From Anaeromyces robustus (taxonomy: Eukaryota; Neocallimastigomycota; Neocallimastigomycetes; Neocallimastigales; Neocallimastigaceae), in NCBI GenBank assembly GCA_002104895.1, contig MCFG01000256.1:21001-85000 (forward strand): DNA of 64,000 bases, read 5' to 3'. The notes below the pieces were generated by a model. The model made no database searches and had not been told where the DNA came from. It saw only the letters and a list, made by a program, of their open reading frames with translations. Positions within the stretch are counted from its first letter, which is position 1, and each line of letters opens with the position of its first letter. Position numbers and translations under genes: made by a program. Below are positions 1-12,554 of the stretch, in pieces.

Positions 1-1596
1 AAAAATAAAATTTTTTTCAAATTTAATATATAATTTTATTTTTAATATTTAATTTTATTAAATAACAATACAATATATAAAATAGATTTATAAATAATTT
101 TATAACATATTAAAAAATATTATAGTTAATTTTGATAAAACTATTTTTATAATATAAAACATGTGGATAATGTTAATATAAATAAAGATTTTAATGTTCA
201 AGAAAAATATTAATAAAACTGTCATTAATTTTAATATAAAAAAAATACCTGAATATCTTTAATAACATTTATAAAATTCAAATAAAAATGAAATTAAATA
301 TATATATAATATATTAATACTTAATTTTATTATCATTATTATATTATTTATATTATTATTTTTATTCATTAATATATATATATATTTATTTAATACTCAT
401 TAATTGTTACTTTATTTTAATTAATTTTAATAAATTATTTATTAATATTTACAGACCAAATGTAATGCTGTATATTAGTTGAAATTTATATTATTTTTTT
501 GAGTATCATGTTTAATTAATTTAATTTTACAATATTTATATGACTATTTTTATAGGCGAAATGTAATTGATGTATTATCATTTTTCATTCTTATATATCA
601 ATATATGAAATTTGCTTAATTTAAGATGATATTATATTCAAGAAATATATTTTTTATAATAATAAATTTTTTATAAACTTACGTTTACTTTACAAACATA
701 AAATACTCAATATCATGATCAAGTTTAATATTTTATTTGACTTATATTGTAGTAATTGAATTTTATAAAATGATTTCATATATATATACGAGAAGTTTAT
801 TTTATGTTAAAAAAAGTTATCCTTGAAGATAATTCCTTACAGGAAGCATATCATATTCTTTTATATAAGAATAAGGTATGCCTTATCTTCTGGAATTTGA
901 CTCCCTTGATAAGATTCGTTTTATTTAAGTTTCCAAAATTTTTTTTTCTTATCGGAAAATTAAATCAAATTATATTCGGTAGGCTTTACTAAAAGAAATA
1001 TAATAAAAATAGAAATATAATAATTAAGCGGAAAAATTAATAATAAAAATGAAATTAGAAGAAAAAAAGTTTTTTAGTTATATATAAAAAAAAATTAAAA
1101 TTATTTATATATATAAAAAAAAATTTATTTATATAAAAAAAAAATTTATTTATATAATAAAAATTATTTATATTATAAAAAAATTGTACAACACATATTA
1201 CACATATTTCTTATAGAAAATATATATATGTTATTTTATTAATACCATCATTGCTTTCTTTATTAATAAATTATGTTAATTTTTGATATACCAATTTTTT
1301 AAATTTATTTGTAACTCCTTATGAAATAATTAATAATAATATGTACTTAACATATATGATAATAAACTAACATTTTATGATTAAATATAATGACTTATCA
1401 TCGTAATTTGTTAAGAAACTTTGCAAATTTTCACATATTTAAGATACTTAGTAAATTTTCATATATTTATTTATTTATATATTTAAAAGATAAATAATAA
1501 TTATATTATTATAAAGAATTAATAAAAAAAAAAGATTTTTATTTTTATAAAAAAAAACCAAAAAAAAAAAAAATTCTAATCTATATATAAAATATT
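1..1596. other. AT-rich intergenic region, no convincing gene
   Basis: This stretch is almost entirely A/T with short TA and A runs. A short open frame at 804..992 (+) has slightly more G/C than its surroundings and could be a scrap of old coding sequence, but it has no recognisable domain, signal peptide or homologue in the window. I see nothing else here. Confidence 0.5.
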
Positions 1597-1815
1597 AAAG
1601 TTTTTAATCTATATTTTTCTCCATTAATATAATAAAATAATAAAAAATTATTATTTAAAGTTTTTAATCCATATATTTCTCCATTCATAAAAAAAAATAA
1701 AAATTATTTTGTAAAGTTTTTAATCTATATTTTTCTCCATAAAAAAAAAAATAAAATATTATGTAAAGTTTTTAATCTATATTTTTCTCCATTCATAAAA
1801 AAAAATAATAAAATA
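1597..1815. repeat. Degenerate minisatellite, four copies of a 52-60 bp unit
   Basis: The core AAAGTTTTTAATCTATATTT followed by TTCTCCATTCAT begins at about 1597, 1657, 1713 and 1765. Copies are separated by A-rich spacers of variable length. It lies about 450 bp upstream of the NhaC-type gene. Confidence 0.8.
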
Positions 1816-2097
1816 AAAAATTATTATGTAACATTTTTTTTTGGTTAGAATACATATTTAATTATAATTTTCTTTTTAATAAAAAATATATTAATATTAA
1901 TATTACTAATAAAATTTATAATAATAAAAAAAATATTAAAAAAATAAATACCCCAACATATAAAAACTAATAATAAAAATTAAAGTAAAAATATATTAAA
2001 AATAGATATACAAAAGTATCACAAAAAAAAAACTAATAGATATATAAAATGTCAAAAAAAAAAAAAAAAGAAAAAAAATTAAAATATATTTTCTATA

Positions 2098-2232
2098 AAA
2101 CAAAAAAAATAAAAAATAAAATAAAAAATAAAATAAAAAATAAAAAATAAAATAAAATAAAAAATAAAATAAAATAAAATAAAATAAAATAAAATAAAAT
2201 AAAATAAAATAAAATAAAATAAAAAAAAAAAA
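2098..2232. repeat. AAAAT pentanucleotide array upstream of the antiporter gene
   Basis: Runs of AAAAT/AAAAATAAAAT units end in a poly-A tract about 25 bases before the antiporter start codon. A-rich leaders like this precede several genes in the window. The minus-strand open frame through this tract (2079..2333) only reflects the repeat and is not a gene. Confidence 0.85.
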
Positions 2233-2259
2233 TAAGAATAAGAATAATAAGAATAAAAA

Positions 2260-4119
2260 ATGAATTTAAAATATATCATCATAGGCAGTGTAACAACTAT
2301 TTTTACAATAGCTTCACTTTTTTTAATATCCATTTATATATGTAGAAATTCCAATGATATATCAGATACTAATGATTTTAAACGTTATAACTTTTTATCT
2401 ATACTTCCTCCATTTGTTGCCATTATATTAGCATTTGTTACAAAACAAACCGTTATATCATTATTTGTAGGAGTTTTAATGGGAGAATTTATGAAACATG
2501 TAGAAAATATTAATATTTTATTTAGTCTTCTTAAAGGATTTTTAGATATGTCTTCTAGATTAATTGATAGTTTAGCAGATGCATGGAATGCTGGTGTTTT
2601 ACTTCAATGTTTACTTATTAGTGGAGTTATTCGATTAATTACTAAAATGGGAGGAGGACAAGCTTTAGCTATGGCTTTAGCTAAACGTGCTAATACACCT
2701 TTAAAAGCTCAACTTACTACAGAACTTATAGGATTTTTTGTTTTTTTTGATGATTATGCCAATTCTTTTATTATTGGTCCTATTATGCGTCCTGTTATGG
2801 ATAAATTAAGAGTATCTCGTGAAAAATTAGCATTTTTAGTAGATGCTACAGCTGCTCCTGTTGCTGGTATTGCTTTAATATCAACTTGGATTGGTTTAGA
2901 AGATAGTTTAATTACTGAAGGTTATAAATCTATTGGTAGAGATGTAAATGGTTTTGGTATTTTTATCAAAACTATTCCTTATCGTTTTTACAATATTTTA
3001 ATTTTAATTTTTATTGTTATGATAGCGGTGACTAAATTAGAATTTGGACCTATGAAAGAAGCTGAAATAAAAGCTCGTAAGAGAGAAAGTGATACCTATG
3101 AAAAAGTTGATGATTCTCATTTTGAAGAAATTAATCCTAAAGAAGGTGTTAAACTTTCTATTTGGAATGCGGTAATCCCTATTTTAACTTTAATTATTTC
3201 TGCTTTATTAGCTTTTTATTGGAGTGGTTATAGTGCTATTATTAGTGATGAAGATAATCCTAGTTATAAATTAATGAAAAAATCACCTTTATCCTTAAAA
3301 GGGATATTTGAAGCATTTGCAGCTTCTGATGCTTCTATTGCTTTATTTCAAGCTGATTTATTAGCTTCCATTGTAGCAATTTGTATGGCTCTTTTCCAAA
3401 AAATTATGTCTATGGAAGAAGCTATTAATGAATGGGTTAATGGTATGAAAATGATTTTAATTACAGGAGTAATATTATTATTAGCATGGTCTTTAGGTTC
3501 TATTAGTAATGAATTAGGTACAGCTCAATATTTAGTAAATATTTTAAAAAAAGCGATTCCTTCCTTTGTTCTTCCTTCCTTAATTTTTGTATTAAGTTCT
3601 GTTATTTCCTTTTCTACTGGTACTTCCTACGGTACAATGAGTATTTTAATGCCTCTAACTATTCCATTAGCATGGGCAATTAAACCTGAAGATAATTATG
3701 TTGTTATTTGTATTAGTGGAGTATTAACTGGTTCTATTTTTGGTGATCATTGTTCTCCTATTTCTGATACTACTATTTTATCTTCTATGGCATCTGGATG
3801 TAATCATATTAGTCATGTTCGAAGTCAAATTTTTTATGCTTTATATGTTGCTATCATTTCTATTATTTGTGGTTATCTTCCAGCTGGTTTTGGAATACGT
3901 TGGTACATTACCTTACCATTTGCCATTGTTATTATGGCCATTGGATTAATAATTATAGGAAAAAAGGTACAATATGATATTCCAATTGATATTGAAACAG
4001 TTAAAATAAAGGAGGAAGAAGAAGGTAAAATTTTACCAGAGGACGACAAAGTAACTGATAAACCCATAGAAATAATAAAATCAAGTACTTATTGTGAAGA
4101 AAATGAAAATATGGTATAA
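2260..4119 (+). CDS. NhaC-family Na+/H+ antiporter-like membrane protein
   Basis: A 619-residue multi-pass membrane protein, most likely a secondary transporter exchanging a cation or small solute for H+ or Na+. Features seen: an N-terminal hydrophobic segment (about 5-27), then about ten more; FFDDYANSF (162-170); DATAAPVAG (195-203); a hydrophilic loop at about 262-300; STGTSYGTM (452-460); and GDHCSPISDTT (495-505) followed by HISHVRSQ. The paired motifs and internal symmetry are typical of the NhaC / ion-transporter superfamily. The C-terminal tail (about 570-619) is Glu/Lys-rich and cytosolic-looking. The start is the first ATG after an A-rich leader. The frame has no introns, whereas the LRR genes here have many, and NhaC is mainly a bacterial family, so acquisition from rumen bacteria is plausible (inference). 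Substrate and membrane are unknown; a related Na+/amino- or organic-acid antiporter is possible. Confidence 0.9.
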   Translation: MNLKYIIIGSVTTIFTIASLFLISIYICRNSNDISDTNDFKRYNFLSILPPFVAIILAFVTKQTVISLFVGVLMGEFMKHVENINILFSLLKGFLDMSSRLIDSLADAWNAGVLLQCLLISGVIRLITKMGGGQALAMALAKRANTPLKAQLTTELIGFFVFFDDYANSFIIGPIMRPVMDKLRVSREKLAFLVDATAAPVAGIALISTWIGLEDSLITEGYKSIGRDVNGFGIFIKTIPYRFYNILILIFIVMIAVTKLEFGPMKEAEIKARKRESDTYEKVDDSHFEEINPKEGVKLSIWNAVIPILTLIISALLAFYWSGYSAIISDEDNPSYKLMKKSPLSLKGIFEAFAASDASIALFQADLLASIVAICMALFQKIMSMEEAINEWVNGMKMILITGVILLLAWSLGSISNELGTAQYLVNILKKAIPSFVLPSLIFVLSSVISFSTGTSYGTMSILMPLTIPLAWAIKPEDNYVVICISGVLTGSIFGDHCSPISDTTILSSMASGCNHISHVRSQIFYALYVAIISIICGYLPAGFGIRWYITLPFAIVIMAIGLIIIGKKVQYDIPIDIETVKIKEEEEGKILPEDDKVTDKPIEIIKSSTYCEENENMV

Positions 4120-4365
4120 ATTGTATTATATGAGAAAAAATTTTATGACATATAATATGTATAATATAATATGTAAATATATTCCATATATTATCATATG
4201 TAAATATATATTATCAATTTTTTTTTTTTTAATTAAACATAAACATTCATATATTAATTGTTATTGTATTCAAAATTTGTAATTGATAATTGTATATAAA
4301 TCAAAGAATTTTCATAATTATATATTTTAATAAGATTTTATCATCAATATATCAATTATTTTATT

Positions 4366-4399
<34 letters not shown>

Positions 4400-6063
4400 T
4401 TTTTGTACTACAAACTTCAATTATATATTAAAGATATTATAAATAAAAAATATAAAATATAAAAAGAAAATCCAATTAATATTCTTTTCTTTATTTTTTA
4501 AATATATTATTTTATTCTATTTTATTTTATTTTATTTATCCTATTATAAATTTTAACTTTAAAAGTGTATGTGCACAATTTTTTTTTTTTAATAAATATA
4601 TAATTAAATAAGATTTGATGAAAAATTAGGATAATGTAATACAAATGTAATAATAGTAGTAATAAATAGTAGTAATAACAATAATAAATAGTAATTTGTA
4701 TTATTAGGATTTTACTTCTAACTTAAAAAATCTATATATATTATAATAAGAAATAATTTTTTATATAATATAATATAATATATTAATTATAGATTCATAA
4801 TTTTATTAAAAAAAAAATATTTATATATACATAATAGTTATTGTAAGATATATAATAATTTTTATTATTATTATTATTTTATATATAAAATATATTATAT
4901 ATTTATAATTAATAATATTATATATATTATTAAACCTTAATTTCAGAATTCTTTTTTTTTTTTAGGATTATTTTAAATTTAAATTAATTTAATATTGGAA
5001 ATTATCATGTTATTATTAATGTTGTTATGATTTCATTTATCTCTCTATGTAAATAAATGCTATTAGGCAAAAATAAAAAAAAAAGTAGAATATCCATTGA
5101 AATAGATAGTGTAATTATTAAACTCTTTCTTAAATCAGTTTTCTTTTATCAATTAGAGTAAATGAAAAATTATTCAGATTTTTGTTTGAAATAAAATATT
5201 ATGATTGTGATAGATATACCATTATTATTATTGTTCTATAAATTTTAGATTTAGACTAAAGGGTTATATGTCTAACAGACGTTATTGATTAGTGATAATG
5301 AAAAGTATATGAAATTCTATACCAATGGAATAACTATTTAAAATAACTGTAAAATTCCCTGAAGAAAAACAAATTTTTGCAAAAAAAAAAAAAAAAGAAT
5401 TGTATATCTCAGGCTTAAAAAAAAAAAAAGAAAAACATAAAGATTTTAAATTTATGTAAAAAAAAAATAAAAATAGTTTTTTAATTAAATTTTTTATCAA
5501 AAAAAATGTAATACTTTCAAACCTAGAATTTCACCAAGAAAGAACAATAAATATTTTTATGGTTAGTATATATAATATTAAAATTATTAATTATAAGTGT
5601 AAAAAAATATATTAATAAAACAAAAATCAATAATCATATTATATTAAATATAAATAAAAATACCATAAAAGTTTAAAAAAGTATATTATATATATACCTT
5701 TAAATAATTTAAATACAATATATATTAGTATTCTTTTATTTATTTATCTATTTCATATTCTAATAATGTATTTATATTATTTAAAAAAAAAATATAAAAT
5801 TATTTTAAATTATCATTTTTAATATTTCTCTTTTTGATCTAAAGAATTTAAATAGGTTTTCAATTGATTACCATTATCATAATAATTTATTGATTTATTA
5901 TTATTAATATTATTGATTAAATCATAATAATTGATTCAACTATTGCTACTTCTATTAGCATTAAAACTACAAACTTTATATCCTTATCATTATTTATGAA
6001 AGAATTTTCATTATTACTTCTAAATAACTATTTGTTAGTGTTATTGGTACTATCATTTTTATT
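4120..6063. other. Gene-free AT-rich intergenic DNA
   Basis: It holds a run of about 31 T at 4368..4398 and many short TA-rich stretches. The segment 5030..5540 is less simple; its minus strand reads a short open frame (5282..5500) and a phrase at 5518..5545 faintly resembling the tail of the LINE seen at 48.5 and 56 kb. This may be a very old LINE scrap, but I cannot support it further. Confidence 0.4.
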
Positions 6064-6104
6064 GTCAATTCGATGACATTGAAAATCAATGTCATCGAAT
6101 TGAC
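6064..6104. repeat. Perfect hairpin, 19-bp stem with 3-nt loop
   Basis: GTCAATTCGATGACATTGA at 6064..6082 is the exact reverse complement of 6086..6104, with an AAA loop. The stem contains several G/C pairs in otherwise nearly pure A/T DNA, so it is not a by-product of low complexity. No gene adjoins it; its role is unknown. Confidence 0.9.
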
Positions 6105-8941
6105 GATATACTTACTAAAATTAAATAATCTATTATTATCTTTTATTATTTTTTTTTTCAATTGGACGATAAATATTATTATTATTACTATAACTTTTAT
6201 CATTAATATGATTAACTTTTCTTACATTAAATCATAATAATTAAAAATAATATAAAAAAGGTTAATTAAACAATAATATTGAAATAATATACATATTAAT
6301 AAAAAAAAATAACATATTTATACTATCAATTATATTAAATTTTTAAAAAATCATGTTTTTAATGACATTTTATTACTAATATTAAATAAATAAATAAGTA
6401 AATAAATAAATAAGTAAATAAATAAATAAATAAATACATAAATAAATAAATAAATAAGTAAATAAGAATTATATATAAAAATATGTATGTATTAAATAAA
6501 AATTAAAATAGAGTATACATTAATCATTTATAGTTTTTTTTATATTAAAAATCATATAGAATATTATTTATTTATTATTTTTATATAAAATATTTTCAAG
6601 CAATAGTACAAATCTTCAAATATCAATAACAATTTTAAAATATAAATAAAAAACAAGTAAATTATAAAAAACATGTCCAACACTATAAATCTAAAGTACA
6701 TGATAATGATTATAAGTATTATATATAAACTATACATTAGTTTAAATATTTGTTAATAACTTTTTTTTTTATTTTAATATTTTTAATTTCTTTTTTTTTT
6801 TTTTTTTCATTAACGATGTTAAGTTAATTCAAATATTATGTTTATTGAATTTTTTTAATTTTAAAATTAAAATTATTTTTTATTAATTAGTTGTTGTTAT
6901 AAAAAATTTCTTATATGAAAACTTTAATAATTAAAGTTTTCGTATTTTAATTAAAAAGAATAGATTATAATTAAATAGAACATTTTTTTAAAAAAAAAAA
7001 AATTTATAATAACAAACAATTAAAAAGAAATGATAAAATAAATATATAAATATATATATTTATATATAAAAAAAGACAATTTTTATTAGTAACAATTTGT
7101 AATAATTGATAATAAATTTATTATTATTATTATTATTTTTATTATTATTATTTATTATAAATGTTTAAATCATATTTAAATGTTCTTTTTTATTTTTATA
7201 TTCATTAATAAATATTAAATTAATAAAATAAAAACAAAAAAAGTAGGTAATATGAAATAACAAAAAATTTAATTTTTACTTTATTAAACAAATTTGAATT
7301 TTTATTCTATATATTTCTTAATATATTTCTTAATATATTTTTAATATATTTATTTATTTATTTATTTATATATTTTTCTATATATTTCTTAATATATTTT
7401 TTATATATTTCTTTCTTTATTTATTTATTTACTTAATATTTTTTTATTTATGTATTTATTTATTTATATATATATTTATTTAATTTATTTTATATTTTAA
7501 TTTATTTATCTTTTTATATTTTGTTTATCTTTTTTTTTTGTTTATCTTTTTACACTATACTTTAATTCATTAGTTTAATTCTATATTAAATTAATTTTTT
7601 AAAAAATATCTACGATAATAAAATAAAAAAAAAAAATTTTAATTTTTTTTATAAAAAAATAAATTAAAATTATTTTGAAGTAGAATAAACCAACATAAAT
7701 TTAAATTATTAGTTAAGTTATGTTCCACAATAATTTATATTTAATATAAATTATATAATAATTTAATACATATTTATTTTTATTCCGATATATAAATTTA
7801 TTAAGAAATTAATTAATTATATAAGAACATAAAATCTATAAAATTATTTTATTATATACATAAATTAATGTATTATTTACATTAATAGATAGTTTTAAAA
7901 TATTAAGTGAAATATAGAAAATAATGATTAATTATTTACATTAGATATAATTATAAACTCTTTATTTTTCTCCTTAAAAATAAGGTAAAGAAATAATTAT
8001 ACAAATATTAAATAATTATAATTGTAAAAGTATAAAAAAAATTAAAAATATCTATTTTAAAATGTAGACTACAATTATGTTCAATAATATAATAAATAAT
8101 AAATAAATACAATTAAACTTTAACAAAACAAAAATTTTTCCCTTATTTAAAATTTTTCTGACCTTAAAAAATAAATTTTAAATATTTAATATGAAATTGA
8201 GGTATTACAATTTATTTATTGATTTATTATTTTTTTATAGATTAGTTTGTCATAAATGTTATTCTATTTGTTCTTAATTTAATATAAACATAAAAAATAA
8301 TAATCATATATGTTTTATATTTTATTTTTATAAAAGAAAAAAAATATTAATTAAAACAAATAAAAAGAAAAGTTTTCTTGGAAAAAAGTTCAAATAATAA
8401 TTTTTTATTATTATAGTTATTATTATAGTTATAAATAAAGCAATACATTGAATACCAAAACAATTAATGATGTTATTTTAAGTTTTATTAGTCATTAGAA
8501 AAGTATCAATATCAATAATTTGGTGTAGAATTAATATTTATATATATATATAAATTATTTATATTATATTTTATATAATTTATTTATTTATTTTATTTTA
8601 TTTTTACAATATATCATAAAAAAAAATTTTTGTCCCATTAAAATTAATATATAGAAAAATTTTAATATCATTAATAATTCAATTCATTAACATTATTATA
8701 ATTTCGTATAGTACTATAAAATAAATATGATATTTATTAAATACTCTTTTATTTTTATTTATTTAATTTTTTTTATATGCTTTATTACATGTTTTACTTT
8801 ACTTTTTTTTATTTTATTCATAAGACATTTCAATTTTTACAATTAAAAATTATTATTGTTTATTTTTTTAATTATTTTCACTTTATTTTTATTTGCTAGC
8901 TATTTAAATAATTATTTATTTAAATAATTATTTATTTAAAT

Positions 8942-8978
<37 letters not shown>

Positions 8979-9215
8979 TTTTTTCATTTTTTTTAATTTA
9001 TTAATAAATTTTGAATGAACAGTATATCTAAATTTAATTAAATAATATATTAATAAAGTTTACACGCTATTGACATTACAAAAAACATTTAAAATAAACA
9101 AAATTGAATTTTTTGGGAGTATTGCATTTCGACATAATCTATGTTTGATGGTTTTTTAATGTATTACAATGTGGCTTATAAAAATAATAAATAAGGTTAA
9201 TATATAAATGAATAA

Positions 9216-9266
<51 letters not shown>

Positions 9267-9628
9267 ATATAGAATTTAATCTTGACCTTAAAATTTAAAT
9301 TTAACCTTTGTATTTTATACTTTTTTTTTGGTATATTAGTCAGTTTATTGTTACTTAAAAATTACATTAAAATAAAAAAATATATATGTAATAAAAAAAA
9401 TTATAATCATACCATACATTTTTTTATTAAAATTATTTCTCGTATTTTAAATAAACAATAATATTATTATAAATATTAAACAATTTCACTTTGCTTGATA
9501 AATATTATTTATAATTAAAATTTTAACTTTGAAGTTGATTAATTGAAAGATAAATAAATAGTGTAAATTAAAATTGACTTCAATATAATTTAAATATTTT
9601 TTATAATTATCTCTATAGCTATTTTTAT

Positions 9629-9659
<31 letters not shown>

Positions 9660-9758
9660 TAGCTATAAGGATATAATAATTTTTAATAAAATTATTAAGT
9701 AATAAGAGTGATATTGTAAATTAAAAATAATAATATTCTTTTAAAAATATTGTAATAT
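6105..9758. other. Gene-free low-complexity tract
   Basis: It contains AAAT/AAGT arrays (about 6384..6465 and 9214..9268), ATTT arrays (7335..7470), an ATTATTTATTTAA direct repeat (8905..8975), a small hairpin (6914..6945) and an AT hairpin at 9613..9668 (stem ATAGCTATTTTTATTATA-like). The segment 9113..9176 (TATTGCATTTCGACATAATC...) resembles, inverted, the sequence at 10530..10610. No coding sequence is supported. Confidence 0.5.
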
Positions 9759-9792
9759 ATATTTATAATTCAAATATTTGAATTATAAATAT
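9759..9792. repeat. Perfect 34-bp palindrome without spacer
   Basis: Each 17-nt half reads ATATTTATAATTCAAAT, centred between 9775 and 9776. It may form a cruciform; no function is evident. Confidence 0.85.
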
Positions 9793-9960
9793 GAAGTTTA
9801 TATTTCATTTAAATAAATATATTAATTATATTACTTCATAATTTAAATAAAAATAGAAACATCAATAAAAAAAGATGTTATTATAACAAAATTTTTACTT
9901 CAAAGTTAACTGAACAATTATATAAATTTTATATTAGATTTTTGAATATTTAAATTCATA

Positions 9961-10198
9961 TAATATATTTTATTTTATTTTATTTTATTTTATTTTATTT
10001 TATTTTATTTTATTTTATTTTATTTTATTTTATTTTATTTTATTTTATTTTATTTTATTTTATTTTATTTTATTTTATTTTATTTTATTTTATTTTATTT
10101 TATTTTATTTTATTTTATTTTATTTTATTTTATTTTATTTTATTTTATTTTATTTTATTTTATTTTATTTTATTTTATTTTATTTTATTTTATTTTAT
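9961..10198. repeat. TTTTA pentanucleotide satellite, about 47 units
   Basis: This is an uninterrupted, essentially perfect array of TTTTA units. A sister array of similar length lies at 38487..38740. Perfect units over 230 bp suggest recent expansion. Confidence 0.97.
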
Positions 10199-10529
10199 AT
10201 GTACTTGTAACTTATTCTACTTTACTATTTATTTTATTTTTTAACAATAAATAAATAAATATCAAAAAAAAAATATGATATATAATAGTATATATTATTA
10301 AAATATTTAGTAATAAAATATAGATTTTATATATTTTTATTTCAATACAATAAAATGGAAAGGAAAACTAATTAAAGAATTGAAATTAATAAAAATAAAA
10401 TATAATAAAATTTATTTATTTATTTATTTATTTATTTATATATTTATTTATTTATTTATTATTTTTTTTAATTTTTATTTTATTTTTTTAATGATGAAAA
10501 TACTATAAATAAAAATATACATTGAAAAG

Positions 10530-10808
10530 TGGCGTATTACATATTTTGTATTTATATTACAGAAATTTATGTCAATCATACATAAATTATGTCGAAATGC
10601 ACCACATCCGAATTTTTTTTATAGACTTATCATGTGATATTTCACATGAATGTAATGGATTTAATTCTATGTCTTATCATTCCGGCTTCGACGCCCATAG
10701 TATAGTATGTTCATATATTTTTTATTCGTATTTAAAAACTTTAATGCTAACTTATAATAACGTAATCATTGTTCATTCCCTTCCTACATATGAACAATGA
10801 TTACGTTA
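10530..10808. repeat. Small element with terminal similarity and a 19-bp hairpin
   Basis: The segment from GTGGCGTATTACAT to CGAAATGCACCAC (10530..10607) has imperfect inverted ends, and its right end matches inverted sequence at 9126..9150. At its downstream end 10758..10776 (TAACGTAATCATTGTTCAT) is the perfect reverse complement of 10790..10808, with a 13-nt loop. G/C content is visibly higher than around it. An open frame (10522..10800) runs through the hairpin and I do not treat it as a gene. It may be a small non-autonomous DNA transposon or the 3' end of an expressed RNA. Confidence 0.45.
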
Positions 10809-11512
10809 ACCAAAACAAAATCAAAAGAAAAAAGAAAACAAAAAACAATTTATTAAAAGAAAAATTAATAAATTATATGTTACATTTATTTTATTAATAT
10901 ACTAATAAATAAAGTTTAAATTCTAAAAAAAAAAAATACAAACAAAAAATTTTGTATTACATCATAATTACTAATATATTTTGTGTAATATTTCAAATTC
11001 ATTCTTAATCTTGTTAAAATGTAAATTCTAAAACAGTTAATAGAAAAATAAATAAATGTTTATAACTATTATTTCCTTAAATATGATCATTGTATAAATA
11101 ATAATTAAATATAAAATCGTATATTATATTTTATTAGTGATTTTAATTTTTCAAATTATATAATATTTTTTTATATTTTGGTTATATCTAAAATTAATAT
11201 AAAATGAATTAATAATTATGATATTTTATTTTCGTTATTTCATTTGTTGTTTATCTTTATTATTTTAATTAAAATGTTTTACTAACATAAAATGAATTTA
11301 TAATAATAATTTAATGATATTGTTTATGTAATTTTTAATAATTGTTATTGTTACTAACATCTTTTTTTTTTCTTTCTTTAATAATTTATTAATCATTAAT
11401 CATGTGCTGATAACTATAAAAGTAAATTAATATTTCTATTTTGAAAAAAATAATATTTTAAAAATATGTATTCTATTTTAATATTTTTTAAATATTTTAT
11501 AAATAAATTTCT

Positions 11513-11556
<44 letters not shown>

Positions 11557-11921
11557 TACATTAAAAAATACCTTTTGTATCATATTTAAATTATTTTTTC
11601 AAGTTTCTGTAATGCTTTTATAGAAAAAAAAAATTTTTTTTTTTGTACTTTTTTGGTAATTTTAATTAAAATTGATAATCAACTTTATTATATATATTAT
11701 ATTTATAATTATAATATATATGAGATATTAGTGTCTTATATAATTAAATTTAATCTTTTAGTATTAATATAATGGATTATAATAACAAAATAGGATGTAG
11801 CTAAATTTAACATTTTAAAACAATGAAAATATAACAAAACTAAAATTAATAGAAATTTTTCAACATTTTAAACATTAATGAAAATATAACAAAATTAAAA
11901 TTAATAGAAATTTTTCAAACA

Positions 11922-11952
<31 letters not shown>

Positions 11953-12554
11953 ATGAAAATAAATAAATAAATAATAAATAAATAAATAAATACATAAATA
12001 AATAAATAAATACATACATACATAAATACATAAATACATACATACATTAATACATATATATTTTTTATTATTTGTTTTATATTATAATTTTTTATTATAT
12101 AATAAATAATAAAAAAAAAAAAGAAAGCTTATTATATAATAAAATTTGAATATCAATGAAATTATAATTAAATAACTAACTATAAAAAAAAAACAAAAAA
12201 CAAAAACAAAAAAAACAAAAACAAAAACAAAATAAATTTAATTTATTATTAATATAAAATAAATAAATAATAAAAATAAAATAGAATTATAAATATAATA
12301 ATAAAAATAACAACAATCCCTATAATAATATAATACAATTGAAAAAATTATATATAAAAATAAAAAAATAACCCATATTGCAATTAAATAAAGTAAAAAA
12401 AAAATAAATTTAAAAATAATTAAAATACCAACAACTATAATAAAACTATGATAAAATAATTAATAAAATAATTAATAAAAAAATTAATAATTTGATAATA
12501 AAATATAATAAAAATTATAAAAATTATTAAAAATTAATTATTATAATTTGTAAA
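10809..12554. other. Gene-free AT-rich DNA upstream of the LRR gene
   Basis: It holds a long T run (11519..11550), a repeated phrase AAAATATAACAAAA(C/T)TAAAATT (11826 and 11882), and TAAA/TACA arrays (11924..12050). No promoter element can be singled out; the 200 bp before the ATG at 12555 is A-rich. Confidence 0.5.

Noticed and set aside
2079-2333. Minus-strand Tyr/Phe/Ile-rich open frame
   Set aside because: It is the AAAAT array read in frame and overlaps the antiporter start on the other strand.
10522-10800. 92-residue plus-strand open frame
   Set aside because: It runs through a 19-bp hairpin and a repeat-like segment and shows no domain or signal; more likely a repeat element than a gene.
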